From a virus, in IMG/VR virus record IMGVR_UViG_3300032156_000036, positions 1 to 39,083 of that record: a stretch of 39,083 nt of DNA. The stretch is one strand, 5' to 3'. Positions 16,549 to 25,125 of this stretch are shown here, in pieces. Each line of letters starts with the position of its first letter. Position 1 is the stretch's first letter. Under the pieces are notes generated by a model, which saw only the letters and a list, made by a program, of their open reading frames with translations, searched no databases and was not told the origin of the DNA. The position numbers and the translations under genes were made by a program.

Positions 16549-18189
16549 ATGGCAGAACATCTGAACAACAACAAATTCATCAATCCGAGCCAGGTATACG
16601 ACTGTGACGCCGGCAGCGGACTCCATTCAACCGTTAACAGCCCCGGGTTAGCCTTCCACCGCTGCCAGCTATCTGGCCAATTCGAGATAGAGATTCGTGT
16701 GGACTATGACGGTACACCAACCGAGAAGCTTTTTTTCTATCTATGCAACGCTAAAACTGGAACTTCGCTGAAAACCTTTCTGCATGATCACTTTGAGGTA
16801 CCGGCCTGGGTAGAATACTCAGACCCGGCCTATTGGAACACCCCTGGAGGGGGTGCATTTACGTGGGATGCAGTGAACGAATGGTGGAATTTCAATGGCT
16901 CCACTGGCAATCTTTATGCCTTAGGTTCATGGTACGTTGGAAAACGATGGCCGGATCTCAAAATCGATATATTGGATATCGGAGGAACAATCGCGGCTTT
17001 CGATATCAAAGATCAGAACAATGTCACTATCGGGAACGGCACGTCCCCTTTATACTATTGTTACGAAGAACAGCCGCTCACCTTCGGTGCTTTTGATTTC
17101 AAGGGGATCAAGTCGAGTTATCCAGCGGGGCACGGTCACTTCAGGATTTTCGTAAACGAGGGGACCGCCTTTCAACCCACAGAACTGGTCTGGGTTGACC
17201 GTACCTCAGACGCATTTTGGACACCTTACCCTGATGCATGCTACGATGATTCATATTACGGTCCTGAGGGATGGCATCAAGACATGGATTGCGGGGGGGC
17301 TTATGGGTGGTGGCTTGATGTTGTGGGGACATGGGCTGTCGGATACCGGCCAAAAAAAATCAGATTGACCTGTGACGCTGCCTATATGACAGAGGTCAGG
17401 GTTCTCGATGTGCACGGCATCTTCATCCGTGATTGGACAGGAACCGCCTGTGCGCAGGTTACTTTAAACCTTTGTGGATATCAGGACGACATAGGCGGAA
17501 TTTACGTCAACGGGGATTGGTCGGTCGCCCCGTGTGCCCTTTGGAAAATCGAATTTGGTGATGCGCGGGTTGACGAAGACGGAGATGACGCGCCTTACGT
17601 GGTCGATGGATTCGGGTTCCGATACATGGGGTCACTCGACAAATATCCCTTTTACTGGAAGATCACCAGAAACGCTGCAAACCTGATCCAGTGCTATTAC
17701 AAAGAAGGTGGGGCAGGCGCTTGGCAGAATTGCCCAGAATCATTCACTGATGCGAGCATCTTATGCCTTGCGTTTCAGCCGAATAACCAGAGCAATTTTA
17801 GAACCACGAAGATCCAGTTGTATACCTACGCCATGTCTCAATGGGTTTCCTATCTGACCGACGATTTCTGGTCTGCTGTTACGGGAACGTGGACAGGTAC
17901 AGGCTGGGCTCCTTCTGGCGGGATCATCAGGATCGACCGGAAGGGAACAGTGTTTCCCTGGTATCAACTCTTTAGACCAACAAAATTAAAGGTAACCTTT
18001 ACGGGGGGTGGAACTGTAAACCTGACCCTGTATGATTTTGCCAGCAATATCCTGTACCAAAACGCTTCTTATGCAAGCGGGACAGAGGCGACCTTGAGCT
18101 GGCTCAGTGATGACCTTTATTATCTCTATATCACAGGATCTCCAACAGAAGTCACCAACATAGAATTTTATTGTGAGGGGGAATCCTAA
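16549..18189 (+). CDS. Large beta-rich structural protein, possible receptor-binding appendage
   Basis: This 546-aa protein is rich in Trp, Tyr, Gly and Asp, with many short strands and no transmembrane or signal segment. Near its end, the segments DDFWSAVTGTWTGTGWAPSG and VKVTFTGGG-like strands look like a carbohydrate-binding beta-sandwich. Around residues 170-210 and 350-400 similar strand-rich blocks occur, which suggests several stacked domains. No catalytic motif is recognised. It lies in the same frame as the preceding zinc-ribbon ORF, two codons beyond its amber stop. It precedes the tail adaptor, so it may be a neck whisker, collar fibre or tail appendage. Function is inferred from composition only. 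Confidence 0.65.
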   Translation: MAEHLNNNKFINPSQVYDCDAGSGLHSTVNSPGLAFHRCQLSGQFEIEIRVDYDGTPTEKLFFYLCNAKTGTSLKTFLHDHFEVPAWVEYSDPAYWNTPGGGAFTWDAVNEWWNFNGSTGNLYALGSWYVGKRWPDLKIDILDIGGTIAAFDIKDQNNVTIGNGTSPLYYCYEEQPLTFGAFDFKGIKSSYPAGHGHFRIFVNEGTAFQPTELVWVDRTSDAFWTPYPDACYDDSYYGPEGWHQDMDCGGAYGWWLDVVGTWAVGYRPKKIRLTCDAAYMTEVRVLDVHGIFIRDWTGTACAQVTLNLCGYQDDIGGIYVNGDWSVAPCALWKIEFGDARVDEDGDDAPYVVDGFGFRYMGSLDKYPFYWKITRNAANLIQCYYKEGGAGAWQNCPESFTDASILCLAFQPNNQSNFRTTKIQLYTYAMSQWVSYLTDDFWSAVTGTWTGTGWAPSGGIIRIDRKGTVFPWYQLFRPTKLKVTFTGGGTVNLTLYDFASNILYQNASYASGTEATLSWLSDDLYYLYITGSPTEVTNIEFYCEGES

Positions 18190-19091
18190 TGGATGGCAAG
18201 AAACTTACTCGCTTGGTGCTTGATGCCCTGGACGAACTCCAGGTAGAGAACAACTTTGCTTCTCAGCGCAAGATATACGAAAACCTTGAGTGGGCAGCCA
18301 TGTTGTTCCTGCGGGAAACCCGAGCTTTTCGTAAGACCATGACCATCGCAACGGTTATCGGGCAACAAATCTATGACCTGACTCCCGATTTCATATCCCT
18401 TTACATGAAGAACCCACAACAGAGATTTTTCATTAAGTACTCTGATGGGACAAACGACTCGTTCCCGACTGAAACCTCTTATGAGAAAATCTATAAACAG
18501 AACGTAGCAGATCAGAAGACAATCCCAAATCGCTTTGCCTTGCGCGTGAAAGAAACCCTGGGCAATCCTCAAGTGGTGATAGCTGAAGCTGACGGCGCAA
18601 AAAGTGGAGGACAATGTCAACTGGAGTCCTCACCGCTAAACTCTGCCCTAATCAAGCCCAGAGACATTGTCCACAACTTGACCGATAATTCGGATGGTTT
18701 CGTTCTTCAGATCAACACAGCTACGAAAGTCACCGTTGCTCTGTTTGATGGGACAAATGATGATATTTCGAGTTTAGACGATTTGGTACTCGTACCGTCT
18801 GCCAGACAACAGATCGTACTGGATGCCCCGAGCGCCGTGGGTGACCATACCATCACGATTCCTTACGTTGCCCTGCCGAGTCCGGTTTTCTCGGAGTATT
18901 CGCAGTGGGAACTTGAAGCAAAAGCTTGCAGAGCGATTGCCTGGGGTGCAGCTTCCCTTTTCAAGATGCCTCAAAATCAGTTCGGTGAAGCTCAGGCAAT
19001 CGGGGGGTTTTTTGCCGATGAGATTAGACGATATCGAAACGAGATGGCAACTCAGGCCCTTCACCAGAGAAGGTATCGGAGCGCTTATTGA
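18189..19091 (+). CDS. Tail tubular protein A-like adaptor
   Basis: The 300-aa length and plan fit podovirus head-tail adaptors of the T7 gp11 class. A helical N-terminus contains LVLDALDELQVENNFASQRK, then IYENLEWAAMLFLRETRAFR, the usual 'a...i...l..a..dl.r' adaptor pattern. A strand-rich middle has YDLTPDFISLYMKNP. Helices at the C-terminus end in DEIRRYRNEMATQALHQRRY. In related phages twelve copies bind under the portal and hold the nozzle. Its neighbour at 19091 fits as that nozzle. It overlaps both neighbours by one base (TAATG; TGATG), which suggests coupled translation of the tail complex. Confidence 0.8.
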   Translation: MDGKKLTRLVLDALDELQVENNFASQRKIYENLEWAAMLFLRETRAFRKTMTIATVIGQQIYDLTPDFISLYMKNPQQRFFIKYSDGTNDSFPTETSYEKIYKQNVADQKTIPNRFALRVKETLGNPQVVIAEADGAKSGGQCQLESSPLNSALIKPRDIVHNLTDNSDGFVLQINTATKVTVALFDGTNDDISSLDDLVLVPSARQQIVLDAPSAVGDHTITIPYVALPSPVFSEYSQWELEAKACRAIAWGAASLFKMPQNQFGEAQAIGGFFADEIRRYRNEMATQALHQRRYRSAY

Positions 19092-22000
19092 TGGCTACTG
19101 GAGACAGAAAAACTGAGGTAAAACAGTATTCCTTCGAGGGCGAATGGATCCCCTCCATAGACCCATTGAAGATAGGGGACGTTAATTTTGCCACCATGGA
19201 AAATTTGCGATACTCGGACGCGGGGATCGAGGGAGTCCTTGGGTACTCCAAGATCAACAGCGCGACGATCATGGACCCAAACTTTTTCAAAGGCAGGGCA
19301 GGAATTTTTCTTCCAAATCCGTACTCCGGTGAATCAAGGGTGCTCGTGCAAGCCAAAAACACTGGCTTGAGCGCCGGGGTAATCCTGGAGAACAAGACCG
19401 CTATTCCCAGCACCGGCAGCTTCGAAACAACCGATGTTTACACGGAAGCCGCAAATGCCGCCCAAGGCAGGTTCGGTCCTGGCCCGATATCTCATGCGGT
19501 CTACATGAACGGGAAGGAGACGTGCATCTTCGGTGGCAACGAGGCCAGAGTAAGAAATTTCAAGTCATACGATCCGGCCGGGACATTCCGCTATGACTAC
19601 ACCGAAGTCGTCCAGAATATCCTAGATGATGCTTCGAACGTGGCCACCATTATCGGCTGTGAGGAGAACTATGACTCATACGACAAACTGATTCTAAAGC
19701 TGAACAATAATCTGACTGACGAAAAAGGTCACACGGTTACTCAGTCCGGCACGCTGTCATACTCCAGCTCTATAAAAAAGTTCGGGTCATACTCTGCCGA
19801 TTTTGACGGAACGGACGATTACGTAATTGCTGCGCACCACGCCGATTGGGACGTTTCTGGAGGGACCTGGTGTTTCGAGGGTTGGATCAGGCTTAAAAAC
19901 CTACCTGGAACTGGAAAGAAATTTTTCATCTTCTATCAACAGACCGATGCGGCTAACTACATCTCCTTCGAGATACTGGAGACCGGCGCTCTCCATTTCA
20001 TAATCTCCGCGGCTGGAGCAGTAGTGGAGATGACTACCAGGGCGGGAATCATTGACTCCGGGCGCTGGTATCATGTGGCCGTATGCGAAAGCGGAGATAA
20101 TTGGTGGATTTTCCTTAATGGGCAGCAGGAATTTTATCTGAATGACAATTCCAGGGCGGCAGACTATACGGGTTCCCTGCTGTTCGGGTACGATGGGGCC
20201 TCCGGAGCCGGATACTACTTCAAGGGGTACATGGACTCCATCCGGTTCTGCAACGGATCTGCCCGGCACACAGCCAATTTCGAACCTCCAGGCCTTGGGT
20301 ACGAGTACGACTCTGACAAGACCTATATGCTCATTGGAGCCAACAGGCCGCTCAAGGCTATCAAGCCTTACGTCAAGAACGCGAATACCGTAGCTGGAAC
20401 AATGTTCGTATTCTATTGGGATGGGACGGATTGGGTGGAAGTTTCCAGCTTGGTTGATAACACGGCATCCGCTGGTTGCCCTCTTGCGACAACCGGATCG
20501 GTCACATTTTCCTCAACAGTAGCGGCAGCAAAACCAAAGCTCATAGATTCGGTTTTGCTCTACTGGTACAAGGTTGTCCTCACCTGTTCCGTCCAGGGGG
20601 CAGGATCAACGCCGGTTACCCTCTACCATGTGACCGTGGATCCACCTTTTCAGAAAATACTGGACCTGTGGGATGGAGTTTTCAGAACCTGCATTAAATT
20701 CCTGTTGAAGGGGACAACGACCTACGAAGATTTCACCACGAACGTGGCAGAGGAGGATTACGAGCTTGCCAACAGCGCCACGTATGCAACGTTATCCGCC
20801 CTTTCCTCATCCGGCTACTACGTTCTCGGCTTCGAAGAACCAATGACAAGCGTCATCATTAGCCTGGTCGAAGGGAACATAAACACAACAGCCAATACAA
20901 TCCTGTCAGTATCGTACTGGAACGGAACAGCCTGGGTGCTTTTGAAGGACTTGGTTGACGGCACATTTTACAACAACGCAAGCCACGCAAAAAGCGGAAC
21001 AATTTCCTGGACTCCTCCTGGTTTCAATACTGAGTTCAAGACGACCATCAGCAATGAGCTCCCACTTTACTATTACAAGTTCCAGTTCACCCAAAATCTC
21101 AGCGCCACTGTTTACCTGGATTACCTTGGCGGGATCCCCGCACAAAAGAATATCCATAGGGCCTATCGGTTTCCATTCACCCTAAACGACAGAATCTTTT
21201 TGGCAAATTCGATAGACACGAAGGAAGGGAACAGGGTTGACTATTTTGAGCGCAACACAACTGACGTGATGAACGGAGAAGATTCGAGCAACGGGTATGC
21301 GGGGCCTATCTATTTCGGGGGAGCTGAAGATTTAACGGCTGGAGTCGCCCTCTATAACCGGATCGGATCGCAGATTTACAATGTTGGGATCTTTACCAAA
21401 AAATCGCAAACCTACGTTCTCAACGGCACGGGGCCGGAAGATTGGAAGATTTACACGGTAAGCGAAACCCTGGGTTGTCCCGCCCCGATGACTATTGATA
21501 GCGCGGAGGTGGGATTCTCGGTAGGTGGAATGGCTGAAGAAGCAAAACGCAACATAGCCATGTGGCTCACGTATAGCGGCCCGGTGCTATTTGACGTTGC
21601 GGTTCCGATACCTGCCTGGAGGAAGATCAGGAACTTTTTTGACAAGACCAAGAGCGAGTGCATCAACTTCGACAAAATTGACCTCTCGATAGGATGGTTT
21701 GATCCGGAGTATTCGGAGTACAACCTGCTTTTCCCATCCGGATCGACCCAGCAAACAATCAACAAATGGCTGGTTCTGGATCTTGTCAGGTTCAGATGGT
21801 TTGAAAAAAAGCCATCAGCTTATCCGCAAGCGGCGTTTAGGGTGGTAGACCAGTATGGCAATTTCTACGTCTACGGGCTGTTTGATGATGGGTACATGAG
21901 AAGGTTGGAGTATGGACCAGCTTGGGACTCAGATGGAATCCAGCAACGGCTAATCACGTCTGACCAACTTCCATCCAAAACCGTATGGGAAGTGACGAAA

Positions 22001-22273
22001 ATAGTGAAGCTGAAGGTGATACTCGGGACCATCGCAGAGCCAATTATCACAAACGTTTTTCATTTTATAGACGGAGAAACAACGGGGCAGACTGTCTTGA
22101 CGACAACTCCAGTTCTGTCAGGAAAGAGGCACAAGAGGGATAAGGTGTCCCTGGCTGGAGAGGGAAAAGGATGGAGCCATCAGTTTGAGTTTAAGGCTTC
22201 TAGTTCGACTACGCGCAAAGGTGTGCCGTGGTTGGCATGGAGTTATCAATGGCAATTGGAAAGGGAGGATTGA
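19091..22273 (+). CDS. Tail tubular protein B-like nozzle with LamG-like insertion
   Basis: The 1060-aa protein starts at ATG 19091, overlapping the upstream TGA; an in-frame TTG at 19088 is the alternative start. Strand-rich ends (EGEWIPSIDPLKIGDVNFAT, MENLRYSDAGIEG near the start; FEFKASSSTTRKG near the end) match the beta-propeller nozzle class of short tails. Residues about 198-405 differ: NNLTDEKG, FDGTDDYV, GGTWCFEGWI, GRWYHVAVCES and YMDSIRFCNGSARH are the pattern of a concanavalin/LamG-like lectin fold. Two related Ig-like blocks of the form 'S.SYWNGT.W..L..LVD.T' follow at about 435-480 and 600-650. The nozzle closes the tail, and the insertions may bind host surface glycans. Confidence 0.82.
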   Translation: MATGDRKTEVKQYSFEGEWIPSIDPLKIGDVNFATMENLRYSDAGIEGVLGYSKINSATIMDPNFFKGRAGIFLPNPYSGESRVLVQAKNTGLSAGVILENKTAIPSTGSFETTDVYTEAANAAQGRFGPGPISHAVYMNGKETCIFGGNEARVRNFKSYDPAGTFRYDYTEVVQNILDDASNVATIIGCEENYDSYDKLILKLNNNLTDEKGHTVTQSGTLSYSSSIKKFGSYSADFDGTDDYVIAAHHADWDVSGGTWCFEGWIRLKNLPGTGKKFFIFYQQTDAANYISFEILETGALHFIISAAGAVVEMTTRAGIIDSGRWYHVAVCESGDNWWIFLNGQQEFYLNDNSRAADYTGSLLFGYDGASGAGYYFKGYMDSIRFCNGSARHTANFEPPGLGYEYDSDKTYMLIGANRPLKAIKPYVKNANTVAGTMFVFYWDGTDWVEVSSLVDNTASAGCPLATTGSVTFSSTVAAAKPKLIDSVLLYWYKVVLTCSVQGAGSTPVTLYHVTVDPPFQKILDLWDGVFRTCIKFLLKGTTTYEDFTTNVAEEDYELANSATYATLSALSSSGYYVLGFEEPMTSVIISLVEGNINTTANTILSVSYWNGTAWVLLKDLVDGTFYNNASHAKSGTISWTPPGFNTEFKTTISNELPLYYYKFQFTQNLSATVYLDYLGGIPAQKNIHRAYRFPFTLNDRIFLANSIDTKEGNRVDYFERNTTDVMNGEDSSNGYAGPIYFGGAEDLTAGVALYNRIGSQIYNVGIFTKKSQTYVLNGTGPEDWKIYTVSETLGCPAPMTIDSAEVGFSVGGMAEEAKRNIAMWLTYSGPVLFDVAVPIPAWRKIRNFFDKTKSECINFDKIDLSIGWFDPEYSEYNLLFPSGSTQQTINKWLVLDLVRFRWFEKKPSAYPQAAFRVVDQYGNFYVYGLFDDGYMRRLEYGPAWDSDGIQQRLITSDQLPSKTVWEVTKIVKLKVILGTIAEPIITNVFHFIDGETTGQTVLTTTPVLSGKRHKRDKVSLAGEGKGWSHQFEFKASSSTTRKGVPWLAWSYQWQLERED

Positions 22274-22275
22274 TT

Positions 22276-22650
22276 ATGCGAGTGAGGAAAAATGGTATCA
22301 CGGTAATTGGAGTTCTTTTGATGGTGTGGATCGCAGCCATGCTGCAAGGCTGTCCAGCGACCACGGGCACGGTTCCAACCCATTTGCTCGTTTACGAGCA
22401 GGCTCAAACGGCTTACTTGAATGCATGGTCATCTTATCATGCGGTGTGGAGTGCTTTGCCCGAAGCCGATGCAAGGAAAGCACAGTGGGTGAAAGACTAC
22501 CATCCGAAATTTCTAATGGCCGCGACCGCTTTGGTCGCTTGGAACAATAACCCTGGAAGCCAATCTGATTCTAGGGCCGCCAATGCGGCCATAGACCAGA
22601 TTACGGCCATCCTGCTGCAGCTTGCGATTCCAACAAAGGGAGGTAAGTAA
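22276..22650 (+). CDS. Phage lipoprotein
   Basis: The 124-aa protein starts at ATG 22276, preceded by GGGAGG at good spacing; the longer frame from 22228 has no RBS and overlaps the nozzle. The N-terminus is a type II signal: basic MRVRKN, then ITVIGVLLMVWIAAM, and LQGC with the lipidated Cys at 26. The mature part is helical and moderately polar. It lies just ahead of a holin-like gene, so it could be an outer-membrane spanin (Rz1-like), although it lacks the usual Pro-rich stretch. Superinfection exclusion is another possibility. A diacylglyceryl anchor implies a Gram-negative envelope or a Gram-positive membrane. Confidence 0.7.
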   Translation: MRVRKNGITVIGVLLMVWIAAMLQGCPATTGTVPTHLLVYEQAQTAYLNAWSSYHAVWSALPEADARKAQWVKDYHPKFLMAATALVAWNNNPGSQSDSRAANAAIDQITAILLQLAIPTKGGK

Positions 22651-22651
22651 T

Positions 22652-22834
22652 ATGGACCCGGTTCTCGCTATCGGATTGGCAAACATCGTGGCGAAGCTCG
22701 TTATGCAATACCTGGAACGGAACCCAAACGCCACAGAGGAAGAAGTTAAAGCCCATATAGCCCAAAATCTGCCTCTGATCCTTGAGAGCATCCAGGTCAT
22801 CAAGGATGAGATGAGCAAATACGGAGGAGGTTAA
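22652..22834 (+). CDS. Small helical protein in the lysis-like cluster
   Basis: The 60-aa protein starts at ATG 22652, with AAAGGGAGG upstream; the alternative start at 22622 would overlap the lipoprotein end. It has one amphipathic or weakly hydrophobic helix (PVLAIGLANIVAKLVMQYLE) followed by an acidic one. It may sit at the membrane surface. No family is recognised. It is packed between lipoprotein and holin-like genes, so an antiholin or lysis accessory role is possible but unproven. Confidence 0.6.
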   Translation: MDPVLAIGLANIVAKLVMQYLERNPNATEEEVKAHIAQNLPLILESIQVIKDEMSKYGGG

Positions 22835-22835
22835 G

Positions 22836-23051
22836 ATGCCTGATCCCGTGGTTGATCCCGTAAAGACTGAGGTCCCTGTCCGGACGTTAAAGGAGTACTT
22901 TTTCTATAAATTGGACAGGAATGTCGCTCTAGCTGGAATTGTGATTCTTAGCGGTTGGGCGCTGTATTTGAGAACGCCTGAAACGTTAAGTATCGCGGGT
23001 ATTGGGATTGGAGCGATTGCCACATACATAGGCAATCGAGCCAACAAATAG
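22836..23051 (+). CDS. Holin-like small membrane protein
   Basis: The 71-aa protein has RBS GGAGGAGG. A polar N-terminus (1-27) is followed by two hydrophobic segments, about 30-46 (VALAGIVILSGWALYLR) and 51-66 (LSIAGIGIGAIATYIG), separated by a short turn containing TPET. The C-terminus is short and basic (NRANK). Size, two spans and charged tail are those of class II-type holins. A transglycosylase lies at 25125, which could be the murein hydrolase, though it has no signal peptide. It could equally be a small virion-associated membrane protein. The stop codon overlaps the next RBS (TAGGAGG). Confidence 0.65.
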   Translation: MPDPVVDPVKTEVPVRTLKEYFFYKLDRNVALAGIVILSGWALYLRTPETLSIAGIGIGAIATYIGNRANK

Positions 23052-23060
23052 GAGGGCAAC

Positions 23061-23897
23061 ATGCCATCACTTCAAGGCTTATATCTTCCACAGAAAAGCG
23101 CAATGACCGGAAAGCCATCCAGCGGCCCAGCATTTCCGATGGGATCCTACGGAAAGACCACGGGTGCTGGAGGCGGATCGACAAGCGGATCGACAAGCGG
23201 ATCGACAAGCGGAACAATCGGATCGAATGAACCAAAGCAAAAACCCCAGGATGGCGGTTCCCCAATATCAATCGTAGACACAGGAATGGTTGGTGGTGGT
23301 GTAGGTCCAGAAGCTGGCAATGAGGGTGTGGAGGGTCCAGAAGCTGGCAACGATCCTGGTCTGGGCGGTTTCGTAGCGGCTACAGCGCTTTCAATGGCGC
23401 TGGGTCCGGCTGCAGTGTTTGGCCTTATGGCAGCCCTTGCTATCTCAGCAATAACCGGGAACCCACCGAGTTCCCCGCTCGGGGGCCTTCTTGGTGGCCT
23501 CTTTGGTGGTGGACACCAAGCGTCTGGCATGGAAGGCGGGAACCCGGCAGCGCAAGGCTTCACGGGTGGAGATACCCATGGTGGGTGGGGAGTAGGTCCG
23601 AGTCTTGGATCCTCTGCACCGAACGCAGGCGCACCAGATGCAGTCGGCGCGGCGGCTGGCGCGGAAGCTGGCGGATCTCCGGAGGCCGGTCAGGGAGAAT
23701 CCGCTGGAAACCCGGGGTTGGGTGTTGCTGCTGAAGGTATAGGCCCTGCGTCAGGAGGGATGGAGGGGTATGGGTCTGAAGGCCCAGGGCCAGCGGGTGG
23801 AAATTCTGGAAATTCTGGAAATCCGAGCGGTTCGGCACAAGGACCTGGCGCTGAAGGTTTCGGTAGCGGGTCCGGTGGTGGAGGAGGTGGAAAATGA
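23061..23897 (+). CDS. Gly-rich low-complexity protein with central hydrophobic segment
   Basis: The 278-aa protein is dominated by Gly, Ala, Ser, Pro and Glu. A central stretch, about residues 107-133 (LGGFVAATALSMALGPAAVF, then GLMAALAIS), is the only hydrophobic segment and could cross a membrane. Flanks are disordered, with short repeats: a 12-bp unit encoding GSTS three times, two copies of a GPEAGN coding unit, and a final poly-Gly. It is coupled to the next gene (ATGA). Proteins like this in phages are often minor virion or ejection components. No enzymatic function is visible. Composition, not homology, is all that can be described. Confidence 0.65.
   Translation: MPSLQGLYLPQKSAMTGKPSSGPAFPMGSYGKTTGAGGGSTSGSTSGSTSGTIGSNEPKQKPQDGGSPISIVDTGMVGGGVGPEAGNEGVEGPEAGNDPGLGGFVAATALSMALGPAAVFGLMAALAISAITGNPPSSPLGGLLGGLFGGGHQASGMEGGNPAAQGFTGGDTHGGWGVGPSLGSSAPNAGAPDAVGAAAGAEAGGSPEAGQGESAGNPGLGVAAEGIGPASGGMEGYGSEGPGPAGGNSGNSGNPSGSAQGPGAEGFGSGSGGGGGGK
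23175..23210 (+). repeat. Three perfect 12-bp tandem repeats
   Basis: The unit ggatcgacaagc repeats at 23175-23186, 23187-23198 and 23199-23210, in frame, encoding GSTS each time. A fourth degenerate unit follows. Perfect identity suggests recent slippage, and copy number is likely to vary among relatives. Confidence 0.9.
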
Positions 23898-24475
23898 CAG
23901 CGCCTTATGGAGCACAACAGTCTCTGAAGAAAATCTACGCGGCACAACCAGAACAATCCGCGACTCCGAACTATCTTGCTGAGCAGTTTGTAGGCAAGGT
24001 ATCTGCACAGGAGGCAAAGGATCAAGGACAAAGGGAAGTCCGTGGAGCTGAAACTGGACTCAAAGAGAAAACATTGGCTACTCATGCCGAGCTGTTTACA
24101 AAGAAACTTGGAATGGAGCAGCAGCAGTTTGACGTAAACCAAGACATAAACGAACAGGCTTTCCAGCTTGAGCAGCAGGTGGCTGATTGGCAAAAGGATC
24201 TCGCCAGAAAAGCCACTGTGTTTGCTGGTGTGAAAACCGCTTTGAACATAACTGGCGCGTGGTGGGCGGACAAACAGGCCGACAAATTGATAGGGATAAT
24301 GGTCGGCCAGAGGGACAAGCTGGATAAGATCATGGAGCTTTGGACCAAAGAAAAAGATGCATTAGTTGCGCAACATAGGACCGGGACCCTGCTGCTGTCT
24401 CCAAAGGAGTCACAAGAGCAACAGGAAACCCGGTACGTCAAACCATACCAAGCAAGGGAGTCAAGGGAGGAATAA
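23894..24475 (+). CDS. Coiled-coil internal virion protein candidate
   Basis: The 193-aa, Gln/Glu/Lys-rich protein is almost wholly helical from about residue 35 to 120 (a long heptad-like stretch with QQQFDVNQDINEQAFQLEQQ) and amphipathic. Residues about 114-130 (VFAGVKTALNITGAWWADKQ) form a less polar helix. It shares its style with the ORFs at 24479 and 26317: N-terminal Gly/Tyr-rich motif, then Gln/Glu-rich coiled coil, then Gly/Ala-rich end. The resemblance is in composition rather than alignable sequence. Such proteins in short-tailed phages line the capsid core and leave with the DNA. Translation is coupled to the upstream gene. Confidence 0.65.
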   Translation: MTAPYGAQQSLKKIYAAQPEQSATPNYLAEQFVGKVSAQEAKDQGQREVRGAETGLKEKTLATHAELFTKKLGMEQQQFDVNQDINEQAFQLEQQVADWQKDLARKATVFAGVKTALNITGAWWADKQADKLIGIMVGQRDKLDKIMELWTKEKDALVAQHRTGTLLLSPKESQEQQETRYVKPYQARESREE

Positions 24476-24478
24476 GCC

Positions 24479-24907
24479 ATGCCCAGCGGTCTCGGATTAT
24501 CAGATCTCTATACGACACAGTCCAAGGCAATGAAAGCTAAGGGTGGCGTTGCCAATATGCCATTGGCCACAATGATCCATGAGGAACTTCCAGCAAAGAT
24601 CGAGGCAGGCCGGAGGCTACAGGACATTACTTTCCAAGAGAGGGGCCTTGAGCAACAAAAACAAGAAGCTGAATCGACTATGGCTGAAACCCAGAGGCAA
24701 TTCGCGGAAACATCCGCTATGAATATCGAAAAGCTGAACTTCGAAAAACAGAAAGCGGAAGACGAGCAAGACGCCGCTAAGACGACACAGGCGATCCAGC
24801 TCGCAGGGCTCGGTGTCCAGACAGGTTTGACCGTGGCAAAAATGGCTGGTGAAGGCGCTTTCGAAGGTGTAGGTGCTGCCCTTGGTTGGGGAGCAGGTGG
24901 AAAATAA
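24479..24907 (+). CDS. Coiled-coil internal virion protein candidate
   Basis: The 142-aa protein has RBS GGGAGG. Its N-terminus, MPSGLGLSDLYTTQS, resembles that of the protein at 26317 (MAQLSGLYGPS). A Gln/Glu coiled coil spans about 50-105 (GLEQQKQEAESTMAETQRQF and onward). The last ~35 residues are Gly/Ala-rich and mildly hydrophobic (GLGVQTGLTVAKMAGEG), ending in GGK like the gene at 23061. It may be a core or ejection protein. No known family can be named. Confidence 0.65.
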   Translation: MPSGLGLSDLYTTQSKAMKAKGGVANMPLATMIHEELPAKIEAGRRLQDITFQERGLEQQKQEAESTMAETQRQFAETSAMNIEKLNFEKQKAEDEQDAAKTTQAIQLAGLGVQTGLTVAKMAGEGAFEGVGAALGWGAGGK

Positions 24908-24918
24908 AGGAGGGTGAA

Positions 24919-25125
24919 ATGGCAGAGAAAAAACTGGAAGACATGACGACCGAGGAGTTCCTGAAGGCTATGGAGGAGTCCACGAAAAAGAAGGAAACGG
25001 GACCGCCTCCCAAGGAACCGCCGCCTCCGCCCGTGAAGGACGTGGGAAACCCCGCTCAAGCTAAGTCTCAGGAGGATGCACTCAGGAGACGAAACAAGGC
25101 TTTAAAGGAGACGCTTAAAGACTGA
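24919..25125 (+). CDS. Small acidic/basic Pro-rich protein
   Basis: The 68-aa protein is assigned from ATG 24919, which follows GGAGG by five bases; an upstream in-frame ATG at 24886 overlaps the previous gene and lacks an RBS. A helical EKKLEDMTTEEFLKAMEEST start is followed by a KKKETGPPPKEPPPPPVKDV linker, then a basic helix. It is probably disordered. It overlaps the transglycosylase start (TGATG), so it may be a chaperone or tether for it. No family is recognised. Confidence 0.6.
   Translation: MAEKKLEDMTTEEFLKAMEESTKKKETGPPPKEPPPPPVKDVGNPAQAKSQEDALRRRNKALKETLKD

Noticed and set aside
23061-23897. Collagen-like fibre
   Set aside because: Glycines do not follow a sustained G-x-y period and there is a central hydrophobic segment; low-complexity virion protein is the safer description.
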